Positions 45,283 through 53,705 of a stretch of 64,000 nt of DNA are shown piece after piece. Positions within the stretch are counted from its first letter, which is position 1. Every line of letters begins with the position of its first letter. The translations under genes were made by a program, and so were the position numbers. Source of the stretch: Mariniphaga sp. (GTDB lineage: Bacteria > Bacteroidota > Bacteroidia > Bacteroidales > Prolixibacteraceae); contig JANXZJ010000086.1 of NCBI GenBank assembly GCA_025355585.1, forward strand, positions 1 through 64,000, read 5' to 3'. The notes under the pieces are model-generated. The model did not search any database. It had not been told where the DNA came from and saw only the letters and a program-made list of their open reading frames with translations.

Positions 45283-47829
45283 ATGATAAACAATAGTATC
45301 AGGACTGAAAAGATTCAGGGCTTAACCGAAGAACAGGTAAAGCAAAAAATTGTAACTGAAGGTTTCAATGAACTGCCTTCCTCGAAACCTAAGAGTTTGG
45401 TTCATATTGCACTTGGCGTATTCCAGGAGCCTATGTTTCTTTTACTGGTAGCTTGTGGAGCCCTTTATTTATTTCTTGGCGATGTTCAGGAGGGTCTAAT
45501 GTTATTGGGATTTGTTTTTGTGATCATGGGAATTGAATTTTACCAGGAGAAAAAAACCGAGAAAGCACTTGATGCATTGAAAGATCTGGCCAGTCCCCGC
45601 GCACTTGTTATTCGTGATGGTGTTGAAAAGCGGATCGCCGGGAGGGATGTGGTGACTGGTGATATCATGATCCTTCAGGAAGGCGACAGGGTACCTGCTG
45701 ATGCAATTGTCTTATATTCAGTAAATCTAAGTGCCGACGAATCTCTCCTGACCGGAGAGCCAGTTCCCGTACGAAAGGCTGAATGGACCGAAGGAACAGT
45801 TCAGGCAAGACCAGGTGGTGATGATTTGCCATTTGTGTTTTCGGGTTCAATGATTGTCCAGGGAAATGGAATTGCCAAAGTAACTGCAACAGCTTTAAAT
45901 ACTGAGATTGGTAAGATTGGGAAAGCTTTGAATGAGGTCAAAGAGGAGCCAACCAAATTGAAGCGGGAGATGGGTGCCTTGGTTAAAAAGTTGGCAATCA
46001 TTGGGATTGGTCTTTGTTTGGTTGTGATTGCTGTTTATACAATTACGCGTGGTGATTTACTGAAAGGTTTTTTAGCCGGTATTACATTGGCGATGGCGAT
46101 GTTGCCCGAAGAGTTTCCCGTTGTACTTACGATATTTCTGGCTTTGGGCGCATGGCGGATTTCTAAAAAAAATGTGCTGACCCGGAAACCCGCCGCCGTC
46201 GAAACGCTGGGTTCTACTACTGTATTATGTACTGACAAAACCGGTACTTTAACCAAGAATAAAATGACGGTTGCCCGCCTTTTCAACGGGAAAGATTTTA
46301 TGACGGTAACTGCCGAAAGTACTTTTCCCGAAGAGTTTCACGAAATTATCGAATTTGGAATTTTATCAAGCCAGGTTAATCCATTCGATCCAATGGAGCA
46401 GGCAATTACAGTTGTTGGGGAACAGTTCCTGAAAAATACGGAACATCTCCATTACGATTGGGAGATGATCAAAGAGTATCCGCTTTCGAAAGAGTTATTG
46501 GCCATGTCGCGGGTATTTAATAATGTAGAAACAAAAACACGAACGATTGCCGCCAAGGGAGCTCCGGAAGCCATTTTTGACCTTTGCCATCTTTCGCAAG
46601 AGCGGATATCAGCGTTGGCACTGGCTATCGAGACATTGGCATCAAGCGGTTTAAGGGTTTTAGGTGTCGCAAAGGATGTTGAGAACCTGACCGAACTACC
46701 CGACATACAACATGACTTTAATTTCGAATTCGTTGGATTAATCGGTCTTTCCGATCCGATCCGCGAAAACGTTCCACAGGCGGTTACGGAATGTTACCAG
46801 GCTGGTATCCGTGTTATTATGATTACAGGAGATTATCCGGCTACCGCAATGAGCATTGGAAGTGAAATCGGACTTAAAAATTGTGGAGAGGTTATTACAG
46901 GTCCCCAACTTGAAGAGTTATCGGAAGCCGAATTGGCCGAAAAAATTAAAACCGTTAATATTTTTGCACGTGTAGTTCCTGAGCAAAAGCTTAAGATAGT
47001 GAATGCCCTCAAACGGAATAACGAGATTGTGGCAATGACGGGTGACGGCGTGAATGATGCACCGGCCCTAAAAGCTGCAAACATCGGAATTGCAATGGGC
47101 GAAAAAGGGACGGATGTGGCACGCGAAGCCTCGTCGCTTGTCTTGATGGATGATAATTTTGCTTCTATTGTAGGGGCGGTACGAATGGGAAGACGGATCT
47201 CCGATAACCTTCAAAAGGCATTGGGATATATTTTTGCGATTCATGTTCCGATTGCCGGATTGTCATTGATTCCTGTTTTTTTCGCGGATCTTCCGCTGAT
47301 TCTGTGGCCGGTACATATTGTTTTTCTCGAACTGATCATCGATCCGGCATGTTCAATTGTTTTTGAAGCTGAAAAAGAGGAGCGCAATGTGATGACTCGT
47401 CCACCTAAGAAGTATGATGAACCATTCTTTGGAATTAAGAAAATTTTGCTGAGCTGTTCCCAGGGAATCGGAATATTGATCATCGTTTTTGCAGTTTACC
47501 TCTTTGGACTAAAAACCGGTTATTCGGAGCGAGAAGTACGTGCCTTGGCATTCACAACGCTAATTGCCTCTAATATTGCGGTTATTCTGTCGAACAGATC
47601 GTGGACAAGGAACATTTTTCAGATTCTGGCAACCCGGAATAGTACTGTAAAATGGGTTGCAGGAGGAGCTGCCTTTTTCCTTGCATTGATTCTGAATGTT
47701 CCGTTTCTGCTCAATTTATTTCAATTTGATAAAATTTCGTTTACCGAAGCCATTATTTGTGTGGGTGCAGGATTCCTGAGTATTCTCTGGTTTGAACTTT
47801 ATAAGGTATTTAAACTATCAAAATTATAG
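45283..47829 (+). CDS. P-type cation ATPase (calcium-type, P2)
   Basis: This 848-residue inner-membrane pump carries the full P-type set: the actuator domain loop LTGEP, phosphorylation site D318 in CTDKTGTLTKN, and TGDGVNDAPALKAANIGIAMG. It fits the P2A/P2B-like cation (calcium or manganese) group; the segment before the phosphorylation site reads AMLPEEFPVVLTIF, close to the PEGLP motif but with two changes. About ten membrane segments are seen. The marR gene lies 42 bases upstream and the two are probably co-transcribed. The transported ion is not certain. Confidence 0.88.
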   Translation: MINNSIRTEKIQGLTEEQVKQKIVTEGFNELPSSKPKSLVHIALGVFQEPMFLLLVACGALYLFLGDVQEGLMLLGFVFVIMGIEFYQEKKTEKALDALKDLASPRALVIRDGVEKRIAGRDVVTGDIMILQEGDRVPADAIVLYSVNLSADESLLTGEPVPVRKAEWTEGTVQARPGGDDLPFVFSGSMIVQGNGIAKVTATALNTEIGKIGKALNEVKEEPTKLKREMGALVKKLAIIGIGLCLVVIAVYTITRGDLLKGFLAGITLAMAMLPEEFPVVLTIFLALGAWRISKKNVLTRKPAAVETLGSTTVLCTDKTGTLTKNKMTVARLFNGKDFMTVTAESTFPEEFHEIIEFGILSSQVNPFDPMEQAITVVGEQFLKNTEHLHYDWEMIKEYPLSKELLAMSRVFNNVETKTRTIAAKGAPEAIFDLCHLSQERISALALAIETLASSGLRVLGVAKDVENLTELPDIQHDFNFEFVGLIGLSDPIRENVPQAVTECYQAGIRVIMITGDYPATAMSIGSEIGLKNCGEVITGPQLEELSEAELAEKIKTVNIFARVVPEQKLKIVNALKRNNEIVAMTGDGVNDAPALKAANIGIAMGEKGTDVAREASSLVLMDDNFASIVGAVRMGRRISDNLQKALGYIFAIHVPIAGLSLIPVFFADLPLILWPVHIVFLELIIDPACSIVFEAEKEERNVMTRPPKKYDEPFFGIKKILLSCSQGIGILIIVFAVYLFGLKTGYSEREVRALAFTTLIASNIAVILSNRSWTRNIFQILATRNSTVKWVAGGAAFFLALILNVPFLLNLFQFDKISFTEAIICVGAGFLSILWFELYKVFKLSKL

Positions 47830-47848
47830 TGATACTGAAACAGAAATG

Positions 47849-47884
47849 AATCCGGTTAAAACATTTGTTTTAGCCGGATTTTTT
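47849..47884 (+). terminator. Terminator after the P-type ATPase
   Basis: AATCCGGTTAAAAC pairs with GTTTTAGCCGGATT across ATTT, and the 3' arm runs into TTTT. It ends the marR-ATPase transcript and leaves the next gene 206 bases further on with its own start. Confidence 0.85.
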
Positions 47885-48089
47885 CGTTCAGGACATTTGT
47901 TGCGAATCTTTATCACAGAAAAACTGATCACGGATCCGGTTTAAACATTTGCGATTGGCATAAATTACTTCGTTTTATTCAGAAAGTCACATCAGTTAAG
48001 GCATGTCGGATTGTTTAATTGAATATATTTACAAACCCGAATGCAGATCGTTTTAATATATAATTAGCGACTTAACTTCAAATCTCAAT

Positions 48090-50993
48090 ATGACTATCAG
48101 AATCATCATCGTATTGCTAATCATTAGTTTAATGACTAAAGGCCAGGAGCCTATGAAAATAACTGTTCAGAATTCGGCCTCATCTCGCTGGCTCAATAAG
48201 GAGGTGAAAGAGAGCAGGCTTTTGGATAATATGGAAATCACAGGAAGTTGGGAGCCATTTACAGTCGGAGCAATCGCTGTAGTCGATGCAAGGGTCACAG
48301 CTAAGATTGAGGAATCAAAAAGACAGGTAACCCGGATGAGCTACTCCCGTGATCAGTCTCACAGTGGTGAACGGTCGCTTTTGATGAAGTTACCCACAAA
48401 AATGGAAGGACCGGGGCCACAAAGCGGGCGAGGATGGGGCAGAGCCGGCGTTATTCGGAATTTTGAAAATGAGGATCTGAGCGAATTCAACCGGATATCA
48501 ATATGGATTTATCCCGATTGTCCCGGTTATTACCAGGATTGGCTCGAAATGAGACTCTTCAATGAAGGAAGTGAGAAGTTACCTGCTTTGTTTGCCCAGG
48601 AAGGTGAAAATACGGTTCTGTTGCGAAACAAGGAATGGAATCATGTGGTTTGGGAAATCGGGAACGTGGCGCGTGACAAAATATCTAAACTTGAAATCTC
48701 TTCATGGATGCCCGGAAGCGAACCCGAGGCAGCCGATAGCGTGGCCTATTATCTGGACGACCTGCAATTAGAAAAGGTTGATCCTGACTATATCGAAGGT
48801 TGGGACGTCTGGCCAGGGCGAATATCCTTCAGCCATACCGGGTACCAGACGGGAGCTTTAAAAAGTGCCGTTGCGAATAGTCTGACAGTAAATGATTTCA
48901 GTCTGGTTGATCAGGAGTCGGGTAAGACAGTGCTTACCAAACCGATTCAAAAAGTTACGAATCACCTGGGAGATTTTCAAATCCTTGATTTCTCTGAAAT
49001 TCAAAAAGCTGGTTCCTACATTCTTAAAGCAGGCGAAACTGTTACACAACCTTTTAAAATTGATTCGAATGCATGGGAAGCGACGATCTGGAAAGCGCTT
49101 AATTTTTATTATTCCGAACGTTGCGGGACTTCGATTCCTGGAGTGCATGGGGCATGTCACCGTGACTGGACCTGCGTTCATGGTGGTAAGAGCATCGTTA
49201 TTAATGGCGGATGGCACGATGCCGGCGACTTTACCCAGGGACTTGGCAATACAGGTGATGCCGTTTACGCGATGTTCAGTCTGGCCGAGAAGATGCACGC
49301 GAGAGGTGAGAACCCAAGGTTATACGAACGACTTGTTGAGGAGGGGCAATGGGGTCTTGACTGGATTCTGAAGACCAGTTTTGGCGATGGCTTCCGAAAT
49401 GAAGGATCGATCAATAGCCGCAGAACAAATGGTATCATAGGTGATTACGATGACATTACTTCAACGGCACGAAATTCACCCAGAACCAATTTGGTAGCCG
49501 CTGCATCAGAAGCAATCGCCTACAGGGTTCTTAAAGAGAGAGATGCAAGGCTGGCCGCTTATTCGTTGAAAATGGCAAAGGCCGACTGGCAATTTGCAAT
49601 TGACAAGTTGAATTTAAAGGAAGAACCATCTTCCAAAGATATTTTTACCGGATCGTTTGATTCCGGAAATGTGATACATGAGCTCGCGTCGGCAGGTATT
49701 TTAGCTTCCGTTGAGTTATGGCGTGCTACAGGAGAAGCGCGCTATGCAGCAAAAGCCACGGAACTTGCAACTATTATTCTTGAGTCACAGCAACGTAAAC
49801 TGCCCGACTGGGATAGTCCATTAACCGGCTTCTTTTATACAAGTCCGACAAGAGAACACATTCTCCACTACTGCCATCGTGGTCATGAGCAAGAGCCAAT
49901 AGTTGCTCTTACGCAGTTGTGTGAGGCTTTCCCCGATCATCCCGACTGGATGAAATGGTATTCGGCTGTGACTTTACATTCGGAGTATTTGAAGACAATT
50001 GCCAAATATACAGAACCCTATGGTGTTCTGCCTGCATCAGTATATACCGATCAGGAATACCTTCAGGTACCCGTAAGCCGACAGGAATCATTCCGTAAGC
50101 AGGTTTTAAATGGAATTCCTTTAGGTAAAGGTCATTATCTGCGGATTTTTCCGGTTTGGATGGATTATCGGGGTCATTTTGGAACCATTTTGCCCAAAGC
50201 GCTCTCGCTGAACAATGCTGCCCGTCTCAGGGGCGACCTCGAATCGGCAAAACTTGCACAACACCAATTGGAATGGGTGGTCGGCAGAAACCCATTTTCA
50301 CAAAGTACAATGTATGGCGAAGGCTATGATTTCAGCCCTTTGTATACGCCTTCATCCGGAGACATAGTGGGGGCACTTCCAGTTGGGATTCAGACCAGAG
50401 GTGATAGCGATGTACCTTACTGGCCGGTGCAGAGTACGTGGACCTATAAAGAAGTGTGGACACATCTTGTAACGCAATGGATTTGGCTGATGTGCGATCT
50501 GGAAGGACCGGCACTTGTGAAGGGAAAGGCTGACAGCAACGTGGAATTTAAGAATTTAACTTCCGGACAAATGACAGTTGTTGAACCTGATATGCAGAGG
50601 CTGTTTAGTACATCATTACCGGAAGGAAAGTATGTTGTGAAAAGTGAGGGTATTGAACAGTCCATGTTACTTCTTCCTGCGGGAAATTATCAGATGGATC
50701 TTCGAAAGAAAGAGGCGTTTAGTTTCGGGGTCTCAAAACAGTCAGCAGGAAATGGGATCGTCACGATAACTTTAAAAGTTCAGGGGAATGGCAGCCACCA
50801 GTTTACGGTAAGATCAAATAACCTGATAATTAAGGATGCAACTAAGAAAACAGTCCTTCAGTCAGGTGTGGAAGTGACGCTAAAATGGCAAGGCAAAATA
50901 AGCGCAACAGATGAGCCATGGGTCGCTGTAGTTGTTCCTGATAATGATCTTGCGCATAAAAAAGAGCTGACGGGATCTGTTTGGGAGAAGTAA
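48090..50993 (+). CDS. Glycoside hydrolase family 9 protein
   Basis: The 967-residue exported protein begins with a signal peptide (MTIRIIIVLLIISLMTKGQ). Residues about 30-235 form a beta-rich domain ending in YYLDDLQLEKVDP, like a carbohydrate-binding jelly roll. An N-terminal cellulase Ig-like domain (about 240-330) precedes the GH9 (alpha/alpha)6 barrel (about 335-810). The catalytic-base aspartates D377 and D380 are in WHDAGDFTQ, and the C-terminal motif is near YKEVWTHLVTQW. GH9 enzymes are endoglucanases or glucosidases, so a beta-glucan target is likely. A C-terminal beta domain of about 150 residues follows. Confidence 0.87.
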   Translation: MTIRIIIVLLIISLMTKGQEPMKITVQNSASSRWLNKEVKESRLLDNMEITGSWEPFTVGAIAVVDARVTAKIEESKRQVTRMSYSRDQSHSGERSLLMKLPTKMEGPGPQSGRGWGRAGVIRNFENEDLSEFNRISIWIYPDCPGYYQDWLEMRLFNEGSEKLPALFAQEGENTVLLRNKEWNHVVWEIGNVARDKISKLEISSWMPGSEPEAADSVAYYLDDLQLEKVDPDYIEGWDVWPGRISFSHTGYQTGALKSAVANSLTVNDFSLVDQESGKTVLTKPIQKVTNHLGDFQILDFSEIQKAGSYILKAGETVTQPFKIDSNAWEATIWKALNFYYSERCGTSIPGVHGACHRDWTCVHGGKSIVINGGWHDAGDFTQGLGNTGDAVYAMFSLAEKMHARGENPRLYERLVEEGQWGLDWILKTSFGDGFRNEGSINSRRTNGIIGDYDDITSTARNSPRTNLVAAASEAIAYRVLKERDARLAAYSLKMAKADWQFAIDKLNLKEEPSSKDIFTGSFDSGNVIHELASAGILASVELWRATGEARYAAKATELATIILESQQRKLPDWDSPLTGFFYTSPTREHILHYCHRGHEQEPIVALTQLCEAFPDHPDWMKWYSAVTLHSEYLKTIAKYTEPYGVLPASVYTDQEYLQVPVSRQESFRKQVLNGIPLGKGHYLRIFPVWMDYRGHFGTILPKALSLNNAARLRGDLESAKLAQHQLEWVVGRNPFSQSTMYGEGYDFSPLYTPSSGDIVGALPVGIQTRGDSDVPYWPVQSTWTYKEVWTHLVTQWIWLMCDLEGPALVKGKADSNVEFKNLTSGQMTVVEPDMQRLFSTSLPEGKYVVKSEGIEQSMLLLPAGNYQMDLRKKEAFSFGVSKQSAGNGIVTITLKVQGNGSHQFTVRSNNLIIKDATKKTVLQSGVEVTLKWQGKISATDEPWVAVVVPDNDLAHKKELTGSVWEK

Positions 50994-51056
50994 GCCGAAA
51001 GTTAGTATTCAATGGAAAAAGAACCACAACCTATAGATGATTTTTAATATCTTGAA

Positions 51057-51752
51057 ATGAAAAAGAAAAACAGATTATTGTCTTGTGCATTGAAAATAAT
51101 GGGATTTTTATTAATCATTACCAATAGTTGTAAGCAAGATGATAATAATGAGCCTTCAAATACGGTTAAGGACATTGACGGTAACGTGTACAACACCGTT
51201 ACCATTGGCACCCAAACATGGATGAAGGAGAATCTGAAAACCACCAGGTTCCGTGATGGAACTGCAATACCCAACATAACCGACAACACGGCATGGACTA
51301 CCCAAACTGCTGGAGCCTACTGTTGGTACAACAACGATACTGCGAATAAAACCACCTACGGTGCACTGTACAACTGGTACACCGTGGTTGATAGCCGAAA
51401 CCTGTGCCCAACAGGCTGGCATGTACCTATAGTTGCTGAATGGACTACGCTGACAACCTATCTGGGTGGCGAAATCGTAGCCGGCGGCACGCTGAAAGCA
51501 ATAACACTTTGGAATAGCCCCAACACCGATGCTGATAATAGCAGCGGTTTCGCTGCACTTCCGGGCGGTTTTCGGGGCTATTCCCCAGGTTATTGCGATT
51601 ACAATAGCAATAACGGTTACTGGTGGTCAGCATCAGCGGACTATGCTACGACCGCATAGGGATATATTCTAAATAACAATGGTTCGCGTGTCCGACTTAG
51701 CAGCCTATTCGGAAAGAATCTTGGTTATAGTGTTCGTTGCATTAGGGATTGA
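51057..51752 (+). pseudogene. FISUMP-domain lipoprotein gene with in-frame stop
   Basis: From ATG 51057 the protein has a lipoprotein signal (Cys in LIITNSC) and a Fibrobacter succinogenes major paralogous (FISUMP) domain: DIDGNVYNTVTIGTQTWMKEN, then LYNWYTVVDSRNLCPTGWHVP and SSGFAALPGGFRGY. The frame meets TAG at 51657-51659 after SASADYATTA. The same frame then runs on as GYILNNNGSRVRLSSLFG and NLGYSVRCIRD to TGA at 51750, the normal end of the domain. Relatives have Trp near this point (TGG), so one base change would explain the stop. The stopped product is 200 residues. Function of the domain is unknown; it often lies in carbohydrate loci. Confidence 0.8.
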
Positions 51753-51810
51753 TAAACTATTTATATATTCGAATCAGCTTATAAATTAAATATCTCAAAA
51801 ATTTTCAATA

Positions 51811-53514
51811 ATGAATCGATTGACAAAAATCAAAAGTGTAATCAATAAGGTTCCATTTGTCCTTGCATTGCTAAGCATATTTTTGCTTAGTTCATTTTAT
51901 CGTTCCGAAAGTGTCCAGGGGAATTTGGAGAAGAGTAAGAGTCACCCCAAAATTGTAAACATTATCAATTTCATTCGGTTACTCGAACCAAGGGATGCTA
52001 AAATTACGGAAGGAGTGCTTTATGAAACCGTGGTTAAGCAAATCGAAATGATGAAAAAATACAAGCTTGGCGGTACTTTTTTGTTACAGTACGATGCTTT
52101 GATTGATCCACGGTATCAAAAGCTGTTAAAGAGCCTGCCCGGCAATTCTTTCGAAATAGGCGCCTGGTGGGAAATCCCCCAACCGCTTGTCGAAAAAGCC
52201 GGACTCAAATGGAGGGGTCGTTATCCGTGGGACTGGCGTGCAAATATTGGGTTTTCAACAGGTTATACGCCAGAAGAACGTGAGAAGCTGGCAGATGTTT
52301 ATATGAACGATTTTAAACAGATATTTGGTTACTATCCCAAATCGGTTGCTTCGTGGTTTATTGATGCCCATACCTTAAATTATCTTTATCAAAAATATAA
52401 GATTGTAGCTTCCGCTAACTGCAAAGACCAGTACGGTACTGATGGTTACACGATGTGGGGAGGCTATTGGAACCAGGCTTATTATCCGAGCAAAATAAAT
52501 TCCTACATGCCGGCACAGAATGAAAGCAACCAGATCCCAGTGCCTATTTTCAGAATGCTTGGAAGCGACCCTGTCCGTCAATATGATACCGGACTTGGAT
52601 CAGACAGGCAGGGTGTAATTACCCTTGAACCTGTATATAAAGATGGCGGAGGTGATTCTGCCTGGGTCAACTGGTATTTTAAAGAATTTGTCGAAGGGAG
52701 CTCGATGGAATATGCTTACACGCAAGCCGGACAGGAAAATTCGTTTACGTGGGATGCGATGTCAAAAGGATTTGAAATACAATTGCCGCTGATTGCACGT
52801 TTGAGGGATGAAAAGAAAGTAACCGTTGAAACCCTGGCTGAATCGGGTAAATGGTTTCGCGAACATTATAAAACCACTCCGGCAACTTCAGTTACCGTAA
52901 ATGAGGATTTAAAGGGAAGCGACCGTAAAACGGTATGGTTCAATAGCCGGTTTTACCGGATTAATTTATTGTGGGAAAATGGCAACTTGCGCATTCGTGA
53001 CATTCATTTATTTGATGAAAAATTCCAGTCACCTTACTTCGCTAAAAAAGCCACGAGCAACGAATGTTCTTTTTTTACGCTTCCTTTTGTTGACGGATAT
53101 ATCTGGAGCACTCCACAAAAAATTGCAGGCCTCAGATTTAAGGCAGTAATAAACGGGAAAGAAACATTGATCGAAGGTAAAGATCCGACGATAACGGATT
53201 CCATCAACGGGAAGCTGCATATATCATGGCCCCTGAAATCGTTTGACGGAATGCTCGTGATGGACATTGACGAACGGCAAATAAAGATGAAAATTGAAGG
53301 TAAGAAAACAATCGACTGGTTTCTTGATATGACCACTGCAGAAAATATGAAATTACCTTTTAAAAAGATTAGTTCCAACCGGATTGATTGCGAGTTTGAT
53401 GTTATGAAATATGCAATTAAAGCTGAAAAAGGTTCCTTTTCGGTACCTGGGAATGGAATTATTTTCAGAATGAAGCCGGAGAAGAACACTCTGATACTGA
53501 GATTAACAGAGTAA
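51811..53514 (+). CDS. Secreted protein of unknown family, glycosidase-like context
   Basis: The 567-residue protein has a signal-anchor-like N-terminus (VPFVLALLSIFLLSSFY) and is probably exported. No family is recognised with confidence. The first 350 residues alternate strands and helices, with IGAWWEIPQPLVEKAGLKW, SVASWFIDAHTLNYL and NCKDQYGTDGYTMWGGYW, which resembles a (beta/alpha) barrel as in polysaccharide deacetylase- or GH57-like enzymes. The last 200 residues are beta-rich. It lies between the FISUMP and GH106 genes, with a terminator directly after it, so it may be a carbohydrate-active enzyme. Candidate acidic residues cannot be singled out. Confidence 0.6.
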   Translation: MNRLTKIKSVINKVPFVLALLSIFLLSSFYRSESVQGNLEKSKSHPKIVNIINFIRLLEPRDAKITEGVLYETVVKQIEMMKKYKLGGTFLLQYDALIDPRYQKLLKSLPGNSFEIGAWWEIPQPLVEKAGLKWRGRYPWDWRANIGFSTGYTPEEREKLADVYMNDFKQIFGYYPKSVASWFIDAHTLNYLYQKYKIVASANCKDQYGTDGYTMWGGYWNQAYYPSKINSYMPAQNESNQIPVPIFRMLGSDPVRQYDTGLGSDRQGVITLEPVYKDGGGDSAWVNWYFKEFVEGSSMEYAYTQAGQENSFTWDAMSKGFEIQLPLIARLRDEKKVTVETLAESGKWFREHYKTTPATSVTVNEDLKGSDRKTVWFNSRFYRINLLWENGNLRIRDIHLFDEKFQSPYFAKKATSNECSFFTLPFVDGYIWSTPQKIAGLRFKAVINGKETLIEGKDPTITDSINGKLHISWPLKSFDGMLVMDIDERQIKMKIEGKKTIDWFLDMTTAENMKLPFKKISSNRIDCEFDVMKYAIKAEKGSFSVPGNGIIFRMKPEKNTLILRLTE

Positions 53515-53557
53515 AGTAGTGCCATATCAATGGTTATATGACTAAAAACCAATAATG

Positions 53558-53599
53558 AAGAATAATCATTCGCTTTTGAAGTTGATGATTATTCTTTTC
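53558..53599 (+). terminator. Terminator upstream of the GH106 genes
   Basis: A perfect 12-base stem (AAGAATAATCAT / ATGATTATTCTT) with a 15-base loop is followed by TTTCG. It separates the GH9 group from the GH106 group, so the latter needs its own promoter in the next 100 bases. Confidence 0.75.
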
Positions 53600-53705
53600 G
53601 TCAATGTATTAACAGAAAGCAAGATCGGCATTTTGAAACAATCATCTGTAACTTCATCTTATTTGGCAGAAGCGGCCTCCAATTCACATTCGAAATAATA
53701 TACCT

